Source: Halocafeteria seosinensis (Eukaryota; Sar; Bigyra; Bicosoecida). From it: DNA of 62,879 nucleotides. Shown in pieces: positions 12,359 through 24,495 of this stretch (positions are counted from its first letter, which is position 1; each line of letters opens with the position of its first letter). The translations under genes and the position numbers were made by a program. Below the pieces are notes generated by a model. It did no database searches. It was given only the letters and a program-made list of their open reading frames with translations, and was not told the DNA's origin. The stretch lies in the NCBI GenBank assembly GCA_001687465.1, contig LVLI01000152.1:1-62879 (forward strand), in the 5' to 3' direction.

Positions 12359-15300
12359 ATGCTAGTTACTCGCGCCAGAAACTCAGTAGGCAGCGTGGCT
12401 GCTAGAGCCACAAAACAGCACGGCAAAATGAGGTATCCGCCACTGTTCCAGTCGGGCCGTGTTGGTTCCCATAGAGCCTCTAATACCTTATTTTCCAAGC
12501 CTATGTCCACTGTAGGCAACGATAGAAGTCTAGTTCTAGCTGACCTAGCTCGATACGTCTCCGAGTACCGTCAGCATGGTCATCTAGTAGCTCAAATCGA
12601 CCCATTGGAATTGTATCAACCGAGGTGAGTACCCATTCGGTCGTGGAAAAAGCATTAAACATAGACTTTAAACACTTTCTTAGGGTTCATTTGCTACTGT
12701 TTCTGTGTTTTTGGGTGGCAGTCAAAGTATCCCTCAAGTGTTGGAAGGATTGGACCGGAACCACTTCCCGGTTCTCCATAGAGCCTTGTACCAAGAACAG
12801 CAAGATATTCGACTCACAGGGGAAGAATGTCAAAGTATTGGTATTCCCAAAACAATGCAACCACGCTGTGCTGGAACCGTTTCAGTGTCAGACGTTCTGC
12901 AGCACTTGAAGAACGCATACGGAAGTTCCATGTCGGTGGAATTTAGCCACTGTAAAACACCTGCAGAAAGAGAGTGGTGGGCGTTACATTTGGAGGCCGC
13001 AAACTCTTCAGTATTTGAGCCATTAACTGCGGAAATGGAGGAAAAGACAGCCAGGACATTGAAACAATACGAACCAACGCCAGCGGAGAAAAAGAATTCG
13101 CATACATTGCTGACTATGGCCGAACGTTTTGAATTATTCTTGGCAAGGAAATTCGAAACGCTGAAGAGGTACTCCGGTGAAGGCGCAGAGTCCATGATTC
13201 CGGCCTTAGGTATGTTCCGGCATGGCATTTATGCAGCTCCGGATCACCGATTTAGTTCGCTTAATTTTTGGTTGCAGAAACTATCTTCTCCAGCGCATCG
13301 AAACAAGGCACTACCGACGCCATTATTGGTATGCCACATCGAGGACGACTGGGGTTCCTAGTTTCCCTAATGGAATATCCTGCTCGAAAACTATTTCATA
13401 AGGTACGCTTGTTGCCCCTCGAAGAGACTTACTGCAGTAACTTATTAGCTTATTCTGGGAGTCCAGTTGAAGGGCCGAACCGATGTTCCTGCCAGCGTGC
13501 CTGGGATCGACGACGTCAGTAGTCATGTTGCTTGCACCAATGATAGAAACTACGGGGAAAACAAGTATGTTCACGAAATACTTACACCTTTTGATGGCTC
13601 CTTTCGAGGACATCCGTGCGATACGTTGCAGGATACATTTGTCCTTGCTACATAATCCTTCGCATTTGGAGGCAGTTAATCCCGTTGCAATGGGAAAGAC
13701 GCGTTCCAAACGCGAAGCCGGTATGTGCTATTGACTGGCCTTACGCAGTGATGTCGTCGATACACGCGTGTCTTGACAGGGTCCAATGCAATGTGCGTTT
13801 TAATTCATGGAGACGCTGCCTTTAGCGGCCAGGGAGTGGTGGCGGAGACGTTTAACATGCAAAATCTCCCTGGTTATGATATCGGCGGTACCATTCATCT
13901 CATTGTAAATAACCAACTTGGCTTCACTGCTGGTCATGACAAAGGCCGTAGTGGTACATATTGCTCCGATGTTGCCAAGACTAGTGCGGCGCCTATTCTA
14001 CATGTGAATGGAGAGAACATACGCGATGTCATCCTAGCTTCCAAGCTTGCTGTAGCATATCGACAACGGTAATTAGCAATCAGATTTAGCCGCCTTGCCT
14101 TTTTTCATTCCTGTAAGCGCCATGGTGTTATACACATGCAGGTTCGGCAACGACGTGGTGCTCGATATGGTCTCTTGGAGAAAACATGGGCATAACGAAC
14201 TCGATGAGCCTTCGTTTACGCAACCTGAGATGTACAGAGTATGTCGTCTTACTTGTAACACAAGATTTATAGTATTTATAAAAGCACGTTGTTGATGAGC
14301 TGCAGGCGATAAAATCGAGAAAATCTTACCCACAGCGCCTCACAGACGAGCTTCTCTCACAAGGCCTGTTGAAGGAGAAGAGCCTGGAATCGCTTCACCA
14401 AAAACTTGATTCATATCTGGATAGGGAAATGCATGCAGCTGATAAGTAAGACCGTGAACTTCGTTTCTCCCATGGTTTGGCTACTTTATTTTCCTCCCAC
14501 TATGCTCGCCGCAGTTATGACAATACCACGGGAAGCATGTCGGAACTTGCCTTCCCTGGTGAACCCGCGGAACCGGGAGAGAATAGCCACGGCGAATTTT
14601 CATGCTTTCGCGGGAAGTGGAAAGGGATACGATGGCCAAACCCTGAAGAGCGAAGTGCCGGAGGCGTGTTACCGTTGGCTTATTTATCTGATAAATCAAA
14701 GGCTATCACTTTGCCTAAGGCTTACTCGTCTAACCTGGCACTAGTTGGCGAAGAACAACCCAGCACCGGTGTCGATTTGGAAATATTGAAGGACGTTGGT
14801 AGGGCATCGGTTACCACACCCGAAGGATTTCAGCTTCATCAACGGTTAGAGCGTCAGTGGAAAGCAGACAGGTTGAACCGCCTTCAGCTGGGGGGGTCAG
14901 AGAAAAAACGGAAAGATATTGATTGGGCAACAGGAGAGATTCTTGCCTTTGGTAGTTTGCTAACTGAAGGACGTCATGTGAGACTGAGTGGCCAGGATAG
15001 TGAACGCGGTACTTTCTCACAGAGGCATGCAGTTCTTCACGACCAGGAGCACTCGACTGCTTACGTTCCTTTAAACCATGTCAGAAAAGATGGCGAACAA
15101 GGAAAGCTGCATGCTCACAGTAGTCATTTGTCTGAATTCGCTGTCATGGGTTACGAATACGGGTAAGGCCGCATTGCGTGCTGTAGGTTTCCCACCATTG
15201 GTATCAAGTCTCCAATTTCTTCTCTGCAGCTACTCTATAGATGATCCCAATAGTCTGCCTATTTGGGAAGCCCAATTCGGGGATTTCAGCAATGGTGGCC

Positions 15301-16184
15301 AAATTGCAATTGATCAGTTTATATCCAGTTCAGAAACCAAATGGCTCAGGCAAACTGGGCTTGTCTTGCTGCTGCCTCATGGCTACGATGGTGCCGGTCC
15401 AGAGCATAGTAGCTGCAGGGTCGAACGGTACCTGCAGCTATGCAACTCTCAACAGCTCTCGTACAATAGTTCTTGTTTTGAGTATTATTTATCTCAGGCT
15501 GGTCGAGAAAGCACCTCCCTGTGGGGTGCTGACGGCTCTGGTATTGATAAGTCATTAGTGGAACCGGCAAATCTCCAAGTTGTTATGCCGTCGACGCCAG
15601 CTCAGTATTTTCATCTATTGCGTCGACAAATGGCAAGACCCTTTAGAAAACCACTGGTCGTAGTAGGTCCGAAAACGCTGTTAAGGCATCCTCAGGCAGT
15701 ATCTCCTCTGCAAGAATTCGGTCCTAGTACGCGCTTTTATCCAGTGTTGACAGATACTGAAACCAGCAAAGCACCCGAAAGTGTCGAAAGAATTATTTTT
15801 TGCTCTGGGAAGTTATACTACGACCTGCTGGCCGCCCGAGAAAGTCATGAATCTTCAGAAGGACAATTTAAGACCGCCATTGTCAGGATAGAAGAACTGT
15901 GCCCTTTCCCAGCCCTGGAGGTGATGCGCGAGCTGGAAACTTACAAAAACGGGAAGAAGGCTCCGAAAGTCATATGGGCGCAAGAAGAGCCTGTGAACGC
16001 GGGCGCATGGAACTGGATTCGGCCTCACATGGTCGCGCCAATGATGGCAGCTAAGTATGCGAAATCGATAGGGGCAGCTGAACCTGAAGTGTTTTCTCGT
16101 CCTGCCCTCGCTGCATCGGCCGTGGGCACAGGGACAGCTAACAAGTTACAGAACGACAGCCTCCTGGATGCAATTTTCCATTGA
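12359..16184 (+). CDS. DHTKD1: 2-oxoadipate dehydrogenase E1 (DHTKD1 type)
   Basis: Ten exons: 12359-12624, 12722-13209, 13278-13402, 13467-13564, 13632-13720, 13780-14068, 14142-14238, 14306-14445, 14515-15162 and 15230-16184; 1064 residues. Thiamine-diphosphate-dependent E1 of the 2-oxoglutarate dehydrogenase family. Visible are [31 protein letters not shown], the TPP/Mg2+ region GDAAFSGQG through [16 protein letters not shown], and the pyrimidine-domain block [16 protein letters not shown]. The [16 protein letters not shown] motif is the DHTKD1 version; OGDH has a GMEG-type sequence there. The reaction is therefore probably oxidative decarboxylation of 2-oxoadipate in lysine/tryptophan breakdown. 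The basic, Arg/Ser-rich first 50 residues fit a mitochondrial presequence. An extra stretch of about 20 residues (around 15450-15540) precedes [10 protein letters not shown]. Confidence 0.92.
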
Positions 16185-16308
16185 ACAGTTTGGCGAGAAA
16201 GGGCCATTGAGTAGTAGGAAATAGAAATAGCTGTTATATTGTGTATTTTCGTAAGTAGCTTGGTCCCTCATGTCATGAGTTGAGATTGAACAGGAACCAA
16301 ATCGACGC

Positions 16309-17707
16309 TCAGTATCCGAAAGCGCGCATTCCTGCCCCTACCATACCGCTGAACCAGCCACCGTTTTCACTAGTCTCACCTTCCGCGCCCAGTTGCTCGG
16401 TGGAGTATCTGCTTAATACTCTGAAATTATCTTTGGGATCCACCACAGGTACATTCGAAAGATACATTCGATGCATGCTCACCGCTCCTGAATACACAAA
16501 AGCATCGTTGCTCTGTGAGTACCATATTCGGAGTGGGAGCCCACAACCAACAATACGTACCTATCAGGTGTTCTGGAAGTTCGTCTTCACGTCTAGACTC
16601 GACCAAAAATCCCAGATTAACGACTATGTGTCTGGAAGAACGCAGAGGAATGTCTAGGACAGCTATAGGATCATGACTATTGCGAACCGTACCTCGCATT
16701 GTTATGCACAACTCCCATCAAGTATGTGGCTAATTTGGAAGATGCAACATCGCAATCCACTTCAAGATAATTCATTTTGTCATTCTGCCTCCACGAATGC
16801 GTAAGTTTGTTGGCCAGGAGAGCAGGCTTTTGTCCAATCGTATTGCGGACGGCCCAGTTACCTTCAGGTACCGCTGGAAAACAGGAAAACATGTCTAAGG
16901 CCACACACGCCCCTGGACACCATAAAGACACACTACTTACATGGGATTACTTTCCACCTCGCAGTTTTGTACTCGTCACTTCCATTCAGAAATCTCTTCC
17001 AGCATCGCTCCGCAGCGGCGTAATCCTGCCCTAGAACTTCTTTCGAGAAAGCGTTCTGTCGCATTGCAAAATATAACACAAGATGTGGGGACGGATTTCC
17101 CCCACATTGGAAATTGACGATGATGTAGTATCTTTGATCTCCGCTCTTTCTTCTTTGAGCCAAAAAGCTATCTTCCCGTGCTGCTATATCATTCACAGCA
17201 GGTCCGTTAGTCTTGAATAGCTGGACCGCCTCAAGGTTGCACATGTACTTTGACGGATGCTGCAAGAGGAGAGACAAAACGACAAATAACCAAGTAACGT
17301 CCACAATAGGTTTTCATCGGTAACCACTACAATGTTATGCTTACCTCTACTTTCTTTCTGTCCGTCAAATAGCCCTTTCCTCGAATGGGAAACGAAGTAC
17401 CAGACGGCGAGTTCCAACAGTGCACTGAAGTTTCTTCAGAACCTTCCTCGGTACCCTTCTCTGCTGAAGCAGCGGGAGATGCAGATGACGACGACGCGCC
17501 ACTACCAGTGCTTTGTTGAGCGGCTACATAATCTCGGGGAACCTGTTGTCCCTGGGAGTAATCCACAACGTCGTCGTAGCCGGGAGCCGGGCCGTTTTCA
17601 TATGTAGACGCATCTTTGTGTGGAGGCAGGAACGTCAATGGCGCGCATGCTCCAGATTGATTCGTCCCATCAACTGGGCGAATACTAGAGTCATCCTTGC
17701 TACTCAT
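16309..17707 (-). CDS. EDR2 C-terminal (DUF1336) domain protein
   Basis: Five exons: 17345-17707, 16941-17259, 16693-16873, 16561-16631 and 16309-16487; 370 residues. The first 90 residues are disordered (Pro/Ser/Gly). The rest matches the EDR2_C/DUF1336 domain of plant EDR2 and relatives: CWNSPSGTSFPIRGKGYL, a FLAQR...GDQRYYIIVNFQ segment, LVLYFAM, the RFLNGSDEYKTARWKVIP core, a KLTHSWR...NYLEVDCDV block, and an ELPEHLIG end. Plant EDR2 also has PH and START domains; these are absent, so this is a stand-alone domain protein. In plants the family is linked to lipid binding and defence signalling; the function here is unknown. It converges with the dehydrogenase gene, stop codons 124 nt apart. 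The first ATG in frame (17707) was taken as start. Confidence 0.85.
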
Positions 17708-18000
17708 AATAATGCTTGACTTGTTCCCACTCGGCAAAAACTTCAACGACAATGTCCGCTAGAAAAAGTTGATGCAACTATACACGACGAAAAGACCAAG
17801 AACACAGCGTTGCGCCTTCAGATCTTCTTAAGAATGATTCGGAGTGTTGAGTTCCTCGAAACAGTTAGATCTAGGGTCTGTAGAAGCAGCAATAAAGACC
17901 GTATAAAACACGCAAGTTGAACTTCAACTTCCCAACCAGGAACGAACGACTTTAGCGCGAGAAAGCAAGCATACCCTTCAGGCACCCAGAAGCAGGACTG
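17708..18000. other. Intergenic, upstream of the EDR2_C gene
   Basis: Short gene-free stretch between the EDR2_C start and the decayed element. No motif recognised. Confidence 0.4.
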
Positions 18001-19972
18001 TACTTCGTCTTCAATGCAAAACTACTATGGACCTATCATTCCCGAAGAAACAAAAGCAACACAGTCCGATCTGCCATCAAAAGCCAGAAGACGACAAACA
18101 TTTCGTTCATTTTCCGTTCCCCCAGAAAACGTGGTCGTTTCTCCCCCGTCCTACCAGGTGAACGATGGCCAAGTATATACACCACAGAGAGGGCATTATC
18201 GTCTTTAGGAGCTACACGTGAGCGTCAACTCGGAAAGCAACGCAGGAGCACTCAAAAACAACAGCTGTACTCAGAGCGCCAAAGCCTGTACAGGAGGTTC
18301 CCGAGGTCTCCAGGTTCATACGGACCATTAAATCCGGTTCATCAGTAGATCATAGGCATGCAATAAACGATTTCCCTTGAGGAAATCCAGAAGATTCCTT
18401 GGGAAGGGTGCTACGAAGCGTATAACGGTGCCCGAGACTTACTTCAAACAGGGCTGTTCGGAATCGCCTCCTTTTCTATTTCCTTCCGTCTTTCTACAAA
18501 GAGGGACTATCTTCCTCGATACCGCAAGTAAACTTCTTTCATTTCAAGCAAACAAAGCGGTGGGGTACTTTGATTTAAACTGCGCTATACAAGGCGCGTT
18601 TCGGAGTCACTCTTATCCGGGCTGATTTCCCGGACCTTTACCCAATCACTCTTCGGTGTAACGTCGACCCCTAGGAATTATTCCCCGTCATTTCCTCTTT
18701 TGGCGACTATGGAATTTTGATAGACAATTATGTTTGTTGCAGAGGAATCGAAAGTTCACCACACCGATTCTTGTAACTTGTTTCTTCATCCAATCTGGAC
18801 ACAGCATGCTGACCAGTGACTGAGACTTGTACCCACATCGTTGCTACCACCCATCGTTGCTACGTTATGCAATGATGTTTCCATTTATCAAAGTGGAAAA
18901 GAGCAAAACATTCTCGTGGGTATGAATACACCGTTCGCGGAAGCGAATACAGATTCACCGTGGACTGACAAACGTTTTATGTTCTTGCGGCATGCCGCAA
19001 TTACGGGGTTACCCATGCGTACATGTACATAATCGCTGTAGCTAATCAACCCAGTGCGCCGATGTGCCCCACCGGTACTATGCCATTGAGGATTGGGGGA
19101 AGTAACTCCCAGCCGCAAGCGTCTTTTCCATGCCTACTACCGGAGAGTTACTCGATGAATATGACCCAGACCAATATCTTTCCATTGACGAAAGCAAAAA
19201 GCCTGCGTCTAGCTCTGACGAGAACATCAAAAGTAGGCCACCACAAAAGCGGAGCAAGGATTAAAGGGACAGCCGAGATTGGTCGAATTGCAAGAGACCA
19301 GGCCATAAAGCGGTCAGTTGTCCCGAAGCACCGGTAGACTTGAGAACAGATGTCCCGCACTCGCGCGAGTCAAGGATACCAGCTGTGCCAGCGCGGATTC
19401 TCAGAGCACCGCAGCACCATCAAAAACTGCAGAAGACAGAGCGAAAAAGAAAGTTAAAGACAGGGCGGAAAAGAAATACATTGCACATTCAGCCACCTCC
19501 AACCATGCTCAGGAACCAGAGCTAGTTCGAGTTACTCGAGTATCTCCACAGTCGTAGACCCACGAAACGAAGGAGAGGCAAGGCCAGTCATGAACCTCCT
19601 AGCAAAGGGTACAACGAGCACACTGTACGTCGATATGACAGTGCCAAACCCGCTCACGGGAGACAGACTAGCCAGGACAGCTGAAGGACCCCTCACCATC
19701 GCGGCAGAAGCGGAGAAGATGAAGCGGGGCACCAAAGGGACCACCACACGGAAATTTTCCCGTTCGCGATAGAGGCGACGGGCGGCTTCGGGAAAGACAC
19801 AATCAAGTTCCTCGAGAGAATTGCCAGGAATGCACCGGCCTCCCGCTGGGGACCAAAGGAGATACGGAACTTACGCAAGTTCACGATCGCCAAACTATCA
19901 GTCATGTTGATGCGCCACAACGTGAAGATGCTGGACCGGTTCCGGGTAGGGTTCACCCCTCACACCGCATAG
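18001..19972 (+). mobile_element. Decayed retroelement (gag-like and nuclease-like remnants)
   Basis: About 2 kb of plus-strand sequence with broken frames. Near 19275-19325 a frame reads NCKRPGHKAVSC, like a CCHC zinc knuckle of a Gag protein that has lost its first cysteine (Trp in its place). From about 19590 to the stop at 19972 a frame, interrupted once, gives YVDMTVPNPLTGDRLA, AAEAEKMKR, PFAIEATGGFG and a helical tail. This resembles the C-terminal nuclease-like segment found at the end of many protist reverse-transcriptase polyproteins. No reverse transcriptase core, LTRs or target-site duplication is visible, so the copy is truncated and inactive. A second degenerate copy of the 3' part lies near 60695-60958. 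Confidence 0.55.
19588..19800 (+). repeat. Dispersed repeat R1, copy 1
   Basis: This stretch aligns with 60695-60958 at roughly 80 to 90 percent identity by eye, with a 30-nt block and one further indel present only in the second copy. It is the nuclease-coding 3' part of the decayed retroelement. Confidence 0.75.
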
Positions 19973-21614
19973 CGTAGCCTGTAGCAGACGCGTCTTCCGG
20001 TAGGAGCAATACCAATACACCTTCCTGCTTGTTTTGCGCCCGAAGGCACTCAAACACTAGCTCGGCCATGTGATCTTCGCTATGGTGTCTTATATAAACA
20101 AATTTTTATATTTTGTCCTAGAACCAGTAAGAGTCCTCTAACTGTTGTCCTTTACCAAATGGCGAGCTGCACATCATTACATACACTTCGGATGTGGGCT
20201 GATAGAACCAATTGTAACCGCTTCTATTAAGTCTGAATGGAACATGTATTCAACTCAAACGATATGTCACAAGACAGGTGTATTCAAGGATCCCACTCTG
20301 CAATAACTTGTACAAATAAGCTTGCGTGCGAACACATCAATATATATGATAATATCGGCATAAGAAAGTATGGTAGCCTCTACTGAGTTCATCCAAGGAC
20401 TCCGTTTTCCGTCTCACCTTGTAAAGTTTTTGAATGCTAATTGTCAACTTTAACTTCTGTACACTACAGCTTACATTACAGTTGCTTCCTGACAACCCTC
20501 ATTATTTTATCATTGTCTTCCGTGTAAAATTCTTTAATGCTACTTGTCAACTTTAACTTCGTTGCTTCTTGACAACGCTTACTTTTTAAGTTGGTATCAT
20601 GTCGACTTTATCCCAGTGTTGTGCGCTTGTGTTTGTTTACAACGCATTTCGTTAGGGTGCGCCACCCATAGCCAATGACTCTACTGGGGGTCAGTTGCTC
20701 TCGCCCGCCTACGAGCACCAGCACGTACGCATCTAGATTGCGGTTGTTGGTTCACCGCAAGGTCACCACGCACCGAACGACGTACGTCACCACTCGATCA
20801 TTCCGTGGGTAATGCTCGTCGGCTTGAGCTCTCGTAAGTATTCAGAGACTAAAGCCAAAGCCTCGGGCGGCGGCAATTCTCAGTTCCTCCGTCCAGCTTC
20901 GAGAGGACATTGTTTGAAGTGCTGGACCGGAATCCTCCCTGATCGCTCGGTCAAACTCTGCCGGACGTCTGGTTGTATATAATATTAGGATCGACTAGTA
21001 CTTCAGAATTAGAAGCCTATGTGAACAATTCTCTCACCCTCTTACGAGCACAAATCTCGTAGTAAAGAAAAGCACCAGGCTCTGTGCGAGCAAGCATATC
21101 CAATCGCTTGCTCAGTCTTCATTCGGCCTTGCGAGCTTCTATTGGTGGGTTATTGACATGCATGTACACATTTGCTTTACAGACTACAATTATGTATCGC
21201 TATTTCCTGCCTGTTTGCTTCTAAATTCGATCTTCTGGGTGTGCACCGAAGAACGGGTTAGGTCGCAGACTAGTCTCTCGGCACCCCGCGAGTATTGTTC
21301 CACCTATGAACTTGGTCCGGTCAGAAGGAATACATCCATTGTGCACCGAGAGACTCGTGTGGTTTTGCCTCTTTGGTCTCTCGGTGAAGGACCTCGTGCC
21401 TTGTGGCCTAATGGGGATCAGTTTTTGAAATTCCTGAGTCGTCAATCACCGATCGCGACCACGTCTGGATGTTCTAAAGGGAGGAGAAGAGAACCCATCA
21501 GGAACTCACTTTTACTCACAGCATACCTTAAATGAGCCAAGAATTTTTCGCCATCCCTCACTGTCCTATAATCCTGCTTGTGCAGTTTATTTGAGCGGCG
21601 GCAACACACACACA
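19973..21614. other. Gene-poor region upstream of the tweety-like array
   Basis: About 1.6 kb. 20090-20620 is AT-rich and contains a degenerate direct duplication: the motif TTGTCAACTTTAACTTC occurs near 20440 and again near 20545, each followed by a GTTGCTTC-TGACAAC element. 20640-21130 is GC-rich and shows no gene. The promoter of T1 must lie at the right end. Around 21232-21263 a TTCGATCTTCTG...TTAGGTCGCA string recurs upstream of T2. Confidence 0.45.
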
Positions 21615-23586
21615 ATGGCCACCCACGATCCCTCCCAGCAGGTGACATGGCTTCACGAGCGACCCCGATTTACGGTGTAAGTAACGCTTAAGTACCTTCG
21701 GCCTCGGATGTATACTGACCCGGTATCTCGGTATGCAGATCAGGAGGTGCTGCGACGTCCGAATTTCCAGACAAATTTGGCTCTGATGATTCCCGGCGGT
21801 GGCTCGAGGGATGCGCGGTGTGGGGCGGTGTCTTTGCCATTATCGGGTTTGTGGCCACGTAAGTGATGCTGTGATTGCGCCTGGAGACGATATCCCAATT
21901 TGATTTATATCAATTTATCATTGGTGTACAGCGTGTTTATAGTGCTTGGCTACCTGGCGGCTCTCTGTTGCCCTTGCAAACCCTGCTCAGCAAAACGAAA
22001 AGATAAGGAGAACCGGGACAAGTTGTCTACTTCGCTGAAGCATGGAGAGAAGAACCCGAGAGCGTGGGCGTACAATCGAAAGCTCTATATTGTCACTGTG
22101 GCCAGTGCGTTCATTTTTCTGATACTGGCTTTCACGAGTTTCTATCCGGTGACATCGTTTTTCGATGACGGCGTGAACCGGGGCTTGGACGGGATTGAGA
22201 GTGCCCAGAAGACGTTACAACAACTCATTAATGTGGCCGTGGACCTGAAAAAATATTTGGGCTCAATTCACAGCCAAACACTGGACGCTGCCGATGCTGC
22301 AGGGGACAGTGGGGTCCGTACATCGCTCGAAAATTTTGCCGGAAGAATTAACATAACCATAGACGCTGCCGAAACAGGAATTTCTGCAGCGCGGGACCTT
22401 CACGATTCTTTGGACGATGTAGTCAAGGACGGACGCGATGCCTCCGACGCATACGCTAAGAAGGTGGCCTTCGGTTATGTAGCGGTTCTATGTGCGAGTA
22501 CAGTTATCTTGCTCATCACACTGATTCCAAAGAAGTTTTGTTCTCTCCCCTACAAAATGGTTGGGGTTCCTCTAAATTCGGTATTCTTGTTTTTGCTATG
22601 TAAGTATAGCGCTGATAACAAAACGTCGGTAATGCACCTTCGTGATGAAATTGTACAGGGATCTTTACTGGGATATATCTCGTCATTGGGATGATGAGTG
22701 CGGATTTCTGCATCAGGCCAAATGGGAACACGATAGAACTGTTTGAAGCTTCCGTAGGCCCTCAAAGCAAAAGCACTCAATCAGTAAGGTATTACCTTAG
22801 TTGTGATCCGACTACTCCCGAAGGTAACATTACGCAAAGCGACGGTACGTACCATACACTGTAATTGCTGTGAAGCATGGTGCTAAATCGCTTGAAAAGA
22901 CATTCTTCAGGCCTACGTTACGATGTGCGGGATACCGTGATGCAAACTCGGGATCTCGAATCAAAATACGAAACTACGTTTGACGATATCGAAGGACAAA
23001 ATGCTAACAGTGATGTTCTCACGAAGTTCAGGGAAGTGAATACGACCCTTCACAACGCTTTGGGGACGGTTCAAAGACTGGACGATATCGCAAGCTGCAG
23101 CAGTATACGCAGAACATGGGATACATTTGTTGTAAGAATGCTGACTTTTACGTTCCTGTCCCAATACTGTACACCATATTTTGAATTTCCTCGCAGGACG
23201 CATTCTGTGAGCACTTCATTAGTGATGGAATAATTGTAAGAAAACTATTCACGGCTGGACTGATTCTGCATTCCTAACTATGTCAAGTGAAGCACAGACG
23301 CTGTTCGGGCTTCAAACCTTCATGGCAGTTATGCTGATCATCATTTTGCTTTTTGGGTGGAGCTTTTGCGTGCGTCACCCTTCGAGAACATTCGATAACG
23401 AAGACAAACAGTGCGTCACCCCTTCAGATGTGCAGGTATGTTATTTGGTAGATAGCTGGATGCTCAAGCGGATGGATACAAACGAGTGTTGTGCAATTTC
23501 AGGTCGGCGCCACCGAATGGACCTCGAACCCAGTGCCTGTTGGCACTGAAGCCCCAGAGCAACGGCAAAAGCAAGCCTCAGCATGA
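21615..23586 (+). CDS. Tweety-like membrane protein T1
   Basis: Eight exons: 21615-21676, 21739-21858, 21932-22599, 22659-22844, 22911-23131, 23197-23235, 23298-23435 and 23503-23586; 505 residues. Membrane spans at about 45-75, 112-135, 238-260, 272-296 and 434-458 give the 1-2/3-4/5 pattern of tweety homologues, with two large ectodomains (about 136-237 and 297-433). Family marks are WLHERPRF near the start, a Cys-rich first cytosolic loop (CCPCKPC), DDGVNRGLDGIESAQ after span 2, DGRDASDAYA before span 3, MMSADFC and YYLSCDP at the start of ectodomain 2, DDIASCSSIRRTW and AFCEHFISDGII at its end, then GWSFCVRHPS after span 5. ADFC, YYLxC and the late paired cysteines match the TTYH ectodomain pattern. 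Prominin is the alternative family. The role here is unknown; animal TTYHs are linked to volume-regulated anion currents. Confidence 0.82.
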
Positions 23587-24495
23587 TGTTAAGCGGATAT
23601 CCGTGCGTCGCCCTCCAGGTGCGGTAGACTTTCGTAGACTTTCCTGTATCCTGTATCACAAAACCTCAGTGTATCAATGTGAACATGCCATGTTTGTAAC
23701 CATACCGTAGTAGTTTCAAGTTTTCTCGAGAGAAGTAGCCGAGCGTTACTTATGACTCTGAGAGCTACGCTGTTCCAGCCTACCAGCAAGCAGTTACCGA
23801 CAGGTCGCGATACCTAGGATATCGCATTGAAAGAGTATTTTTTTTTTGGTTCCAGGAGAGCCAAGCATAGCTTGTGATGAGAACGCCTTGGTTGTACAAT
23901 CTTGCGGGTGCACTGTTGGGCCAATTCTTCATGGTCCTGCACTGCAAAATCGGCTCGCTTCAACTACGCGTAAAGAGTCCCCACGACATGGGGTAAAGAA
24001 ACCAGGGGGTAACGGACTGCTGCGAGGTGTGTATGTTTAGATTTGTCACTATCGTTAGCACATGACAGACCTATCATCTCCAGGCAAAGTAAGTAGTGTA
24101 CATGTACGTCGTAGCATTTGCTATGAATCTACGAGTATTCAGGAAGGCTACGTAAGAAGAATACCTAGCGTTGGTCGGGGAATATCCACTTCTTAGTCCG
24201 CCAATTATGAACCCATGACGGGAGTTAAACGTTGCTCACGAACGCGACTACTTAATTAGGTGGTGTTCCTCGTTGACATTGACCGTCGCATTGACCGTCG
24301 CTTCCTTATTCCTTGCCCATGTTCGATCTTCTGCGTTGGGGCTAGGTCGCATGCAAGTGTTGTTCGACGCACTGGAAGCGAGATTCAGATAAGGTGCTAG
24401 CAACCGCCCTTATCCATATGTTTTCCAATGTGGCTGTTTTGACCTTTTCATTTTTAAGCTGGAGTGCAGTCACTGCAGTGTATCCGGCAGCAACG
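23587..24495. other. Intergenic between T1 and T2
   Basis: About 900 nt. There is an oligo-T tract near 23838-23850. Near 24320-24350 a TTCGATCTTCTG...CTAGGTCGCA string resembles the one upstream of T1. In frame with T2 the sequence from 24421 could encode a hydrophobic leader (see T2). No other gene seen. Confidence 0.45.

Noticed and set aside
15463-15499. A 37-nt GT...AG segment in the dehydrogenase as an intron
   Set aside because: It is shorter than every other intron here, is not a multiple of three, and its removal breaks the frame; the open reading through it is kept.
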